NCBI GenBank assembly: GCA_029558535.1
Contig: JAKQEK010000378.1
Coordinates: 62,001-126,000, forward strand
Length of the DNA stretch: 64,000 nt
Direction: 5' to 3'
DNA from: Bacteroidota bacterium
Lineage (GTDB): Bacteria; Bacteroidota; Bacteroidia; Bacteroidales; ML635J-15
In this document: positions 18,170 through 26,492 of the stretch, piece by piece
Numbering within the stretch: position 1 is the first letter of the stretch
Layout: every line of letters starts with the position of its first letter
Position numbers and translations under genes: made by a program
Notes under the pieces: generated by a model
Told to the model about the DNA's origin: nothing
The model's database searches: none
The model's input: only the letters and a program-made list of their open reading frames with translations

Positions 18170-18733
18170 ATGCCTGACTTACACGAAATAATTGCCGGCT
18201 GCAGGAAAATGGAGAAAAAAGCACAGCGATGTCTGTATGACAGATACGCGGCTTTGTTTCTTGGTATTGCATACCGGTACAGTAAGTCTAAAGAAGATGC
18301 TGAAGACATTCTACAGGATGCATTTGTAAAAATCCTGACAAGAATTGATCAATACAGCGAAACAGGTTCTTTTGAAGGATGGATGAAAAAAATATTGGTT
18401 AATACAGCCATAAGTCATTATAGAGTATCTCAAAAGCATGATTACCATAAGGACTTTGATAATATTGTTGAAACCGATATAGAGGATTATGAAATAGACA
18501 GCAATGAATTTACTCGCGAAGAATTACTTCACAGTATTAATGATTTGCCACAAGGTTTTAAAATAATCTTTAACCTTTACGCGATTGAAGGATATAAACA
18601 TCGCGAAATTGCAGAAATGCTCGAAATAAATATTGGGACATCAAAATCACAATATAGTAGAGCCAGAGCATATTTGCAACTAAGATTAATTGAATTGAAA
18701 AAAGAAAACAAGCTTATTAAAGATGAGCAGTAG
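18170..18733 (+). CDS. ECF-type RNA polymerase sigma-70 factor
   Basis: 187 residues with only regions 2 and 4. Region 2 is at about residues 20-90 (YDRYAALFLGIAYRYSKSKE, then EDILQDAFVKI). Region 4 is at about 120-175 (ELLHSINDLPQGFKIIFNLY, then HREIAEMLEINIGTSKSQYS). It directs RNA polymerase to an unknown regulon. Its stop overlaps the start of a membrane protein that probably senses or restrains it, and a PKD-domain T9SS cargo gene follows in the same overlapping unit. The closest functional analogy would be envelope-stress or T9SS-linked sigma factors, but no specific orthology is claimed. Confidence 0.95.
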   Translation: MPDLHEIIAGCRKMEKKAQRCLYDRYAALFLGIAYRYSKSKEDAEDILQDAFVKILTRIDQYSETGSFEGWMKKILVNTAISHYRVSQKHDYHKDFDNIVETDIEDYEIDSNEFTREELLHSINDLPQGFKIIFNLYAIEGYKHREIAEMLEINIGTSKSQYSRARAYLQLRLIELKKENKLIKDEQ

Positions 18734-20408
18734 TAAAAATATTGAAGATTTTTTCCGGTCGGAATTTGACGAATTTAAAGTCAATCCCTCAGGAAAAGTA
18801 TGGTCAGGAATAAACAAACGCCTGACTGTACCACGCTTCAATGCTATATATAAAAATGCTTTTAACGGATTTAGACTATCTCCGTCAGAACACGTTTGGC
18901 GAAGGGTGGCAGCTTTTGTTTGGTTAAATAAATTTATACATTTTACTCCATTCAGTTTTAATATTTATTATCTGGGGATAATTGTAACTGCAGTTGTTGG
19001 TACAGTAATAACAGTAAATAATAATCCTAATTTAAATTTTGTACATTTCGATGCCAATTCGATAAACATTGAATCTAACGACAATTCCAATGATCTTTTT
19101 AACATCCCAAACCCATCCGAATATTTGGATTATTATTTAGCTCAAACTAATGCAACTGTTGATATAACAAATGTAGCTTATCTACAAAATAACAATGATA
19201 ATTTGTCAGATGACACTAAAACCATAATTATACCAACGATTATTGACAATACTGATAATCAAATTTCTGAACCAAATATCTTAATACAAAATCAACACAA
19301 CGAAAACATCAACATCCAAAACAACTTGTCTGAATTAAGCAATGCTATAACGAGTAATGAATTAAACGAAGAAATAGAAAACAACATCTTATTAGAAGAA
19401 AAACTAAAAGAAACTGAAAGCTTACAAATTGAAGAAATTATTACAAAATCGGAACTATTGCCTCCAAAACTTGTTAGAAATATTACTTATTCATTGAAAT
19501 ATCATCCCGATTGGTCTGAATTTGCTGATTTAAAACTTTCTGAAATTCCTTATCAAAATCCGATTGTATATGATACTATTGGTTATAATCATGTGGGCGA
19601 ACCAATAATTATTGAAAAATCATGGTTTACTGTTGATTTGTTCTATTCGCCATATTTAAACAGCTATTCAAACAAATTGCTAAATTCTGAATTAGAGCAA
19701 AATTACAATTTTTATTCTGCTAACAACAAACCCGCTTACACATATAGTGTCGGACTTGGAGTATCATTCAATTACAATAGATTTAGGTTAGAATCGGGTT
19801 TCTCTTATTTACAAATGCCTGAAAATCTAAATCAAATTATAAAAGTTTATGACACTGTAACAACATATCAATATAATTATTTTGAAAACCACAATTGGGA
19901 TTACGACACTATTATGATTCTTGATCTTGATGAGTATTTACAAGGGAATATCGTTTATATTGAATATGTTGATTCGTGTATGTTTTATTTTACCGATTCT
20001 GTGCTATTAACGCATCGTGACTCTGTTCAAATCGACAAATTAATTAATGCTGAAAATACCTATCACATTGTTGATGTCCCGATTATTGTCGGCTACGAAT
20101 TTAGTTATGGTAATTTATCAATAACGCCAAAAGCCGGATTAATAACCAGTTTTTTAACAAAACGAGCAGGTACCGGATATAATATTATGTCGGGAGAAAT
20201 AGTCAATGCAACCGATTTGCCATCTAACACAATACTTTTTGATTATTATGCAGGTATAAATTTTCAATATCGCATATCAAAAAATACAGCAATTTTTATT
20301 GAACCTCATCTTAGATCTGACATTAATTCCTTATATAAAAGCTCTTATGCTATAAGCGAAAAGAGTATGAAATATGGCTTGAAAACAGGTATCAGTATAA
20401 GATTCTGA
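18723..20408 (+). CDS. Putative anti-sigma/trans-envelope protein with C-terminal barrel-like domain
   Basis: 561 residues, overlapping the sigma gene by 11 bp. The N-terminus has two similar short motifs, FDEFKVNPSGKVWSGI (15-30) and FNGFRLSPSEHVWRRV (47-62), a pattern seen in Bacteroidota proteins encoded beside ECF sigma factors. A single hydrophobic helix follows (about 80-98). Residues 100-260 are Asn/Glu-rich, low complexity, probably a periplasmic linker. From about residue 300 to the end the strands look like an outer-membrane barrel (YSVGLGVSFNYNRFRLESGF, final YGLKTGISIRF). If correct, one chain reaches from cytoplasm to outer membrane. Anti-sigma activity is inferred from context only. 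Confidence 0.7.
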   Translation: MSSSKNIEDFFRSEFDEFKVNPSGKVWSGINKRLTVPRFNAIYKNAFNGFRLSPSEHVWRRVAAFVWLNKFIHFTPFSFNIYYLGIIVTAVVGTVITVNNNPNLNFVHFDANSINIESNDNSNDLFNIPNPSEYLDYYLAQTNATVDITNVAYLQNNNDNLSDDTKTIIIPTIIDNTDNQISEPNILIQNQHNENINIQNNLSELSNAITSNELNEEIENNILLEEKLKETESLQIEEIITKSELLPPKLVRNITYSLKYHPDWSEFADLKLSEIPYQNPIVYDTIGYNHVGEPIIIEKSWFTVDLFYSPYLNSYSNKLLNSELEQNYNFYSANNKPAYTYSVGLGVSFNYNRFRLESGFSYLQMPENLNQIIKVYDTVTTYQYNYFENHNWDYDTIMILDLDEYLQGNIVYIEYVDSCMFYFTDSVLLTHRDSVQIDKLINAENTYHIVDVPIIVGYEFSYGNLSITPKAGLITSFLTKRAGTGYNIMSGEIVNATDLPSNTILFDYYAGINFQYRISKNTAIFIEPHLRSDINSLYKSSYAISEKSMKYGLKTGISIRF

Positions 20409-22138
20409 TGAAAAACATTTTCCCACATATAGTTTTGGCTCTTTTGCTGACTTATAATTCATCTTTTTTATTTGCTGTATGTAACGCAAACTATAATTAT
20501 CAAGAAACCAGCCCATTACATGTGGAGTTTATAAACTTTTCTGTAAGCTATAATGAAGGTAGCGTACACTATTATTGGGATTTTGGAGATGGAAGCACAA
20601 GCTATCAAGAAAACCCAACTCATATTTATGATGCTCCTGGTATATATGAAGTTTGTCTTAATGTAATAACAACAGAGCTTTGTTTTTCTTCTAAAACAAA
20701 GAATCTTTATATTGGAATACCTCCAAATTCTCCATATTGTTATCTCGATATAGACTTTATTACAACAAATGCAACTGCTCCTAATTATAATAACGGGACT
20801 GCTACTGTTTATGGATATTCTGATATTCCATGTTGCTACGAAGCTTTCTGGAGCAATGGTGACGAAGGAGAACATATTGAAAACCTTTCGCCGGGAACTT
20901 ATTGCGTGAGTTTAACAAATGGCGAGACTTGTTATGGAACTAATTGTGTAACTATCGGATACAACAACAATTGTTCTTCGTCTTTTTATATTGACTCAAC
21001 GACCTTTTCTCATCTTGATGGAGCATATCGGTTCATAAATAACTCACATGGCGAACAGCATGACTTCATTTGGGACTTTGGTGACGGTACAACTTCCTCG
21101 GCTTATAGCCCTCTTCATATATACAGAAATACCGGAACTTATAATGTATGCCTTACAATTGAAACTCATTATGGCTGTACTGATGTCTTTTGCAGAACCT
21201 TGCACGTAAACTACATCTCTCCTTTACTTGCAAATTTATACGGAATTGTGAATGCGGGAGAAACCCTGCTGCCTCAAGGCATTGCAGTTCTCTATAAATA
21301 TTTAAATCAAGAATATACTGCAATTGATTTTAGCTTTGTAGAAAATGGATATTACACTTTTGAAAGTTTACCAAAAGATTTTCTTTATCTGACTCATATA
21401 ATCCCATATTTTGATACAGAAGAAATTTATTTTCCAAAATATAACTCTACTTATTTTGATAATAATGTCCATTGGCAGCAAACTTCATTTATTAATCTTT
21501 ACAACGATACCGTTTATAATACATCCCTCTATTCATATAATGATATATACTTCAATCAGGGAATCATATCCGGCAAAGTAACTTATGAAGACACTATTGC
21601 TTACGAAGAAAATATTTTTCAAAATGTATGGTTCGAAATTTCAGAGTCAAATGAAGGTGTTGCGAAAAACATGGTTGTGCTATTACAAAATTCAAATCAT
21701 GTATTGCTTGACTTCAATTTAACTGACGAAAACGGAAGTTTTACTTTTAACAATCTTGAATATGGAGGCTATTTCTTAAGTGTTGAAAAACCCGGTTTAA
21801 TAAGCGATGAAATTTTTGTGGAGATTTCTGCGGATAATCCTTATTCTAATAATAATGATTTTACGATATTCGAAAATTATATTAGCCCTGTACATAAATT
21901 TATTAGCGAAAGACATTTTGATTTATATCCAAATCCTGCAGAAGATAAATTATTTTTAAATTTAATGGAACAAAACTGTCAAATTAAAATATCCAATTCT
22001 CTTGGTAATACAATAATTCAAAAATCCCTGAATTATGGTTTTAATACAATAAATTTATCAGATTTTAACCCGGGATTATATTTTATTGAAATAAATTCAG
22101 ATAAATACACTTATAAAGAAAAACTGATTAAGCTGTAA
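20408..22138 (+). CDS. PKD-domain secreted protein with T9SS sorting domain
   Basis: 576 residues; the ATG overlaps the previous stop (TGATG). A signal peptide ends near residue 24 (LLFAVCNA region). PKD domain 1 (YYWDFGDGSTSYQENPTHIY) and PKD domain 2 (DFIWDFGDGTTSSAYSPLHI) are clear. A SdrD/carboxypeptidase-like beta module (FTFNNLEYGGYFLSVEKPG) precedes a T9SS type A sorting domain: LYPNPAEDKLFLNL, INLSDFNPGLYFIEI, EKLIKL. It should cross the outer membrane through the T9SS and stay cell-associated. The tight overlap suggests it is co-produced with the sigma/anti-sigma pair, perhaps as the monitored cargo or the surface sensor. Confidence 0.92.
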   Translation: MKNIFPHIVLALLLTYNSSFLFAVCNANYNYQETSPLHVEFINFSVSYNEGSVHYYWDFGDGSTSYQENPTHIYDAPGIYEVCLNVITTELCFSSKTKNLYIGIPPNSPYCYLDIDFITTNATAPNYNNGTATVYGYSDIPCCYEAFWSNGDEGEHIENLSPGTYCVSLTNGETCYGTNCVTIGYNNNCSSSFYIDSTTFSHLDGAYRFINNSHGEQHDFIWDFGDGTTSSAYSPLHIYRNTGTYNVCLTIETHYGCTDVFCRTLHVNYISPLLANLYGIVNAGETLLPQGIAVLYKYLNQEYTAIDFSFVENGYYTFESLPKDFLYLTHIIPYFDTEEIYFPKYNSTYFDNNVHWQQTSFINLYNDTVYNTSLYSYNDIYFNQGIISGKVTYEDTIAYEENIFQNVWFEISESNEGVAKNMVVLLQNSNHVLLDFNLTDENGSFTFNNLEYGGYFLSVEKPGLISDEIFVEISADNPYSNNNDFTIFENYISPVHKFISERHFDLYPNPAEDKLFLNLMEQNCQIKISNSLGNTIIQKSLNYGFNTINLSDFNPGLYFIEINSDKYTYKEKLIKL

Positions 22139-22182
22139 AATTTCTAAAGTATAACACTGCCTGAAATTTCATTAAAATTTCT

Positions 22183-22190
22183 TATTTTTG
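22183..22190 (+). promoter_or_regulatory. -7 promoter element of polA
   Basis: TATTTTTG matches TAnnTTTG and ends 15 bp before the polA ATG, giving a very short leader. Confidence 0.65.
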
Positions 22191-22205
22191 ACCAAAACTC
22201 TCTAA

Positions 22206-25019
22206 ATGAAAAACAAAATTTTCTTTCTTGATGCCTATGCCTTAATATTTAGAGCATATTATGCGTTTATAAAAAATCCTCGTGTAAATTCAAAAGGTTT
22301 GAATACTTCTGCAATATTTGGATTTGTAAACACTCTTGAAGAAATTTTAAGCAAAGAAAAACCCAGTCATATAGGTGTTGCATTTGACCCTTCAGGACCG
22401 AATTTCAGACATGAAATGTATTCTGAATACAAAGCTAATAGAGAAGCAACACCTGAGGATATAAAAAAAGCTATCCCATATATTAAACAAATACTCGAAG
22501 CTTATAATATCCCTGTTATTGAAGTTCCGGGCTATGAAGCAGATGACGTAATCGGGACGTTGGCAAAAACTTTTGCAGATAATGATTCAATTGTTTATAT
22601 GATGACTCCCGACAAAGATTATACTCAACTCGTACAAGACAACATACTTATTTACAAGCCTTCGCGATCAGGCAATGCTGCAGAAATAATTGGAGTAAAA
22701 GAGGTTGAAGAAAAATATGGTATTGACAGACCGGACAAAATGATTGATATTTTGGCTTTATGGGGAGACACCTCTGATAATGTTCCGGGGATTCCGGGAG
22801 TTGGAGAAAAAACCGCTGCAAAACTTATTGAAAAATTTGGAAATATTGATGAAATATATAATAACATTCATAAACTGGTTGGCAAGCAAAAAGAGTCACT
22901 AGAACAAAATAAAGAACAATTATATCTATCTAGGATACTGGTAACAATAAAAACAGATGTCCCGTTAAATATTAAACTTGAAAATCTAACCCATGATGAA
23001 CCAGATTTTGAGAAACTAGATAAAATATTTCAGGAATTAGAATTTAAAACACTGTCCACCCGAATTATTGGGAATAATGCCACGTCTAACTTCGAGATAA
23101 ATCCTATAGTAAAAAATGAGTCCAAATCAAAAGCAGAATTACAATTTAATCTTTTTAGCGAAAGCGAAACTACGCTTATCAATGAATCACAGTCCGATTC
23201 GAGATTTTCATTTTCAAAATCAGAGGTGAAATACAAGCTTATTGAAACATTAGCAGAAATAGAAGAACTATTAAAACTGCTTAATGACAGCAGTGAAATA
23301 TGTATTGATACCGAAACTACAAGTCTTGACACTTTAGAAGCTGAGATAATTGGGTTGGCTATTTCAATATGCGAAAAAGAAGCCTATTATGTGCTTATGC
23401 CCGATGACTTTGAAAGTACAAGAAAACTGTTAATGATGTTTCAACCGATTTTTAACAATCGCTCAAAATTAATTATAGGACAAAATCTAAAATATGATTT
23501 ATCTGTTCTTTTAAATTATCAGATAAGCGTTAAGGCAAAGCAATTCGACACGATGATAGCTCATTACTTGCTACAACCTGAGCAGAAACACAATCTGGAC
23601 TATCTTGCGGCAAAATATCTTAATTATAGAATGATTCCCATCGAATCTTTGATAGGAGAAAAAGGGATAAATCAAAAAAATATGAAAAATATTGATGTAA
23701 ATCGTATTGTTGATTATTCCTGCGAAGATGCCGACATAACCTTACGATTAAAAAACATCTTTACTCCCGAATTAAAAAATTCAGGTTTGGAAAATCTTTT
23801 TTACGAAATAGAAATGCCTTTGGTAAATATTCTAATTACTATGGAAAAAGCAGGAGTCAGTATTGATTCCGAAACAATAACTAAATACTCTATTAGTCTT
23901 AAAGAAGAACTCGAGCGAATTGAAGAAAAAATCTTTGGTTTGGCAGGTGAAAAATTCAATATTGCTTCTCCAAAACAACTTGGAGTAATTTTGTTTGAAA
24001 AACTAAAAATAATCAGCAATCCAAAGAAAACTAAAACAAAACAATATAGCACAGGAGAAGAAGAACTTGTAAAGTTATCTGAAAAACATCCAATAATTAA
24101 CGAAATATTAGAATATCGATCAGTAAACAAACTAATAAATACTTATGTAGATGTTCTTCCCGGACTTGTAAATAATAAAACCGGAAAAATTCATACAAGT
24201 TTTAATCAGACCATTACAGCAACAGGGAGATTAAGTTCAAACAATCCAAATTTACAAAATATCCCAATCCGTGAAGATAGAGGAAGAGAAATCAGAAGAT
24301 CTTTCATCTCTTCCGGTAAAGATTATGTTTTTTTCTCGGCTGACTATTCGCAAATTGAGCTTCGACTTATGGCACATTTGAGCAAAGATGCTAATATGCT
24401 GGATGCTTTCAACAAATTTAGTCTTGATATTCATACTGCTACAGCAGCAAAAATTTTCAAAATTGCTGAAAATGAAGTTACCCGCGAAATGAGAGCAAAA
24501 GCAAAAACTGCAAATTTCGGTATTATCTACGGGATCTCCGCTTTTGGTCTTGGGCAGAGATTAAATATTCCGCCAAAAGAAGCTAAAATATTAATCGATA
24601 ATTACTTTGAAACATTTCCGGGAGTGAAATCCTTTATGGATAAGTGCATTGCAAGTGCCAGAGAAAAAGAATATGTTGAAACAATTTTTGGAAGGTATAG
24701 ATATTTGCCCGATATAAACAGTAAAAACGCAATAGTCAGAGGATTTGCTGAACGTAATGCGATAAATGCACCTATTCAAGGTTCAGCAGCAGATATAATA
24801 AAACTGGCGATGGTAAATATTATATCCCGTTTCGAGATCGAAAATATTAAATCAAAAATGATTTTACAAGTACATGACGAACTAAATTTTGATGTATATA
24901 TCCCTGAACTAGATCAAGTCAAGCAATTGGTTATCGAAGAAATGCAAAACGTTGTTAACCTTAGCGTCCCTTTGTTGGTTGAAACCGGAGTAGGAACAAA
25001 CTGGTTGGATGCACATTAA
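22206..25019 (+). CDS. polA: DNA polymerase I
   Basis: 937 residues with three domains. The 5'-3' exonuclease (1-290) has FDPSGPNFRHEMY, YEADDVIGTLA and GDTSDNVPGIPGVGEKTAA. The 3'-5' exonuclease (about 335-520) keeps its acidic residues in IDTETTSLD, GQNLKYDLSVL and YSCEDAD, so proofreading is expected. The polymerase domain shows DYSQIELRLMAHLS (motif A), RAKAKTANFGIIYGISAFG (O-helix) and QVHDELNFDV (motif C). It fills Okazaki and repair gaps. Monocistronic with its own promoter; a hairpin follows the stop. Confidence 0.98.
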   Translation: MKNKIFFLDAYALIFRAYYAFIKNPRVNSKGLNTSAIFGFVNTLEEILSKEKPSHIGVAFDPSGPNFRHEMYSEYKANREATPEDIKKAIPYIKQILEAYNIPVIEVPGYEADDVIGTLAKTFADNDSIVYMMTPDKDYTQLVQDNILIYKPSRSGNAAEIIGVKEVEEKYGIDRPDKMIDILALWGDTSDNVPGIPGVGEKTAAKLIEKFGNIDEIYNNIHKLVGKQKESLEQNKEQLYLSRILVTIKTDVPLNIKLENLTHDEPDFEKLDKIFQELEFKTLSTRIIGNNATSNFEINPIVKNESKSKAELQFNLFSESETTLINESQSDSRFSFSKSEVKYKLIETLAEIEELLKLLNDSSEICIDTETTSLDTLEAEIIGLAISICEKEAYYVLMPDDFESTRKLLMMFQPIFNNRSKLIIGQNLKYDLSVLLNYQISVKAKQFDTMIAHYLLQPEQKHNLDYLAAKYLNYRMIPIESLIGEKGINQKNMKNIDVNRIVDYSCEDADITLRLKNIFTPELKNSGLENLFYEIEMPLVNILITMEKAGVSIDSETITKYSISLKEELERIEEKIFGLAGEKFNIASPKQLGVILFEKLKIISNPKKTKTKQYSTGEEELVKLSEKHPIINEILEYRSVNKLINTYVDVLPGLVNNKTGKIHTSFNQTITATGRLSSNNPNLQNIPIREDRGREIRRSFISSGKDYVFFSADYSQIELRLMAHLSKDANMLDAFNKFSLDIHTATAAKIFKIAENEVTREMRAKAKTANFGIIYGISAFGLGQRLNIPPKEAKILIDNYFETFPGVKSFMDKCIASAREKEYVETIFGRYRYLPDINSKNAIVRGFAERNAINAPIQGSAADIIKLAMVNIISRFEIENIKSKMILQVHDELNFDVYIPELDQVKQLVIEEMQNVVNLSVPLLVETGVGTNWLDAH

Positions 25020-25029
25020 CATCAAAAAA

Positions 25030-25058
25030 GAAGCTGCTCTTTGGGGAAAAGCAACTTC
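25030..25058 (+). terminator. Imperfect hairpin after polA
   Basis: GAAG...CTTC ends and inner TGCT/AGCA arms form an imperfect stem over a G-rich loop, 10 bp after the polA stop. No good T-run follows, so termination is uncertain. Confidence 0.4.
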
Positions 25059-25293
25059 TTCGGGCTGAGAGTTGGAATCAAACAATTCAGATAAACTGAA
25101 TCAAAAAATTAACCAAATAAAAACTTTCAATAATAAAACCTTAAATTTATTATGTCAATATCAAATATAATTCATAATTTTATGTTTTAATAAAAAAGAA
25201 TGATTCAATTCTTTGCATTTTTACAATATATTACAACTTACTGTATATCAATGTTGTAAATAAAGAATAAGCATATTTATAAACTGTTTTTTG

Positions 25294-25301
25294 TATTTTT
25301 G
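25294..25301 (+). promoter_or_regulatory. -7 element immediately before the AraC-type regulator start
   Basis: TATTTTTG ends only 6 bp before the ATG at 25308. Transcription should begin at or very near the start codon, giving a leaderless or nearly leaderless mRNA. Confidence 0.55.
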
Positions 25302-25307
25302 AAAACT

Positions 25308-26465
25308 ATGATTAAAGAAATTCAAACAATAATTCTTGGTTTATCCTTTTTTATTCCCTTTGCTTGGGCTTTGACGTACATATTGTCGCGTCAATATATT
25401 CAAAAATCAAAATCATATCTTGTACTATTAATGATCTCCGCATCATTCACTTACCTAATGACATATTTCAAATTTCAGGAACACATTGATTATTATACTT
25501 CCTTGTTCCCTTTTCAATCAGGAATTGTACTTACTCTGTTTCCATTAATGTATATGTATATAAAATCAATGACTTCAAGAAATAAAATTTCAAAAGCATT
25601 TATAATAAAACACATGCTATTTCCTTTGTCAATCTTTATAACATTTATCATTCTTCAAAAATTCGTTGTAAAATCAGAAAATGAAGAACTTTTTATAAGG
25701 TTTTTACTAGATCAAGATATTACCCAAAAAGACTATTTCCATTCGGGAAAAATAATTTATAATATTGGGAAACTGATTTTTGTAATAACTTCAATTTTAT
25801 ATACAATCGCCATTTTCATTACTCTAAAAAATTACTATGCCGAAGTAAAAGAGATCTTTTCTCAAAATGACACTACCGAATTAAAATGGTTAAAAGGACT
25901 GGGCTTTACTTTTGTTATTTTAGTTATATTTTTTGCAATTATTCATCTTCTTAATAACAAACAAGTAATGGATAATTCTTCACTTGTTATAATTTCATAT
26001 CTTATGTTTGCAGGTTTCTTTTGGTATCTTGGATTAAATGGATTTCGACAAAAGGAAGTTTACGCGACACAAATTATTACGGATAATGAAGACATCGAAA
26101 ACGCAGTTAAAATCAGTAAAAAACAATTAACCGATTATCTCGAAAAAAATAAGCCATTTATAAATCCGGATATTACTGCTTTTGATTTATGTTATCATTT
26201 TCACACAAACAGAACATATTTATCAGAATCTATTCGCAAAAATTTCAATCAGAATTTTCGAGGATTAATCAATATTTACAGAGTAAAAGAAGCACAAAAG
26301 CTTATTGAAGAATCCATAAACAATAAAGGCTTTTCAGATCTTGAAGAAATTTCAAAAAATTCAGGTTTTAGCTCTTATACTACTTTTTTTAGGGTTTTTA
26401 AAACCGAGACTGGCATAAGTCCTTCTGATTATTCCAAAAAAAAGCTATCGTCATCAACAAAATGA
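25308..26465 (+). CDS. Membrane-anchored AraC family transcriptional regulator
   Basis: 385 residues from the ATG at 25308. An in-frame TTG at 25299 overlaps the promoter -7 box and is unlikely to be used. Residues 1-245 contain about six or seven hydrophobic helices (ILGLSFFIPFAWALTYILS, FVILVIFFAIIHLLN, MFAGFFWYLGLNGF). The C-terminal ~110 residues are an AraC double helix-turn-helix: FDLCYHFHTNRTYLSESI, then EEISKNSGFSSYTTFFRVF, the conserved second HTH. Such proteins sense a membrane or external signal directly. Targets unknown. It lies upstream of the tandem FG-GAP/MBG cargo genes but convergent with them. Confidence 0.88.
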   Translation: MIKEIQTIILGLSFFIPFAWALTYILSRQYIQKSKSYLVLLMISASFTYLMTYFKFQEHIDYYTSLFPFQSGIVLTLFPLMYMYIKSMTSRNKISKAFIIKHMLFPLSIFITFIILQKFVVKSENEELFIRFLLDQDITQKDYFHSGKIIYNIGKLIFVITSILYTIAIFITLKNYYAEVKEIFSQNDTTELKWLKGLGFTFVILVIFFAIIHLLNNKQVMDNSSLVIISYLMFAGFFWYLGLNGFRQKEVYATQIITDNEDIENAVKISKKQLTDYLEKNKPFINPDITAFDLCYHFHTNRTYLSESIRKNFNQNFRGLINIYRVKEAQKLIEESINNKGFSDLEEISKNSGFSSYTTFFRVFKTETGISPSDYSKKKLSSSTK

Positions 26466-26492
26466 TAACGATAGCCTATCCTGATAATTGAT

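Noticed and set aside
25055..25083. Sequence resembling the 3' end of a tRNA on the minus strand (CTGAGAG then GGAATCAAAC)
   Set aside because: The T-loop C56 position is changed, the T-stem does not pair, and no 5' part follows; chance similarity is more likely than a true remnant.
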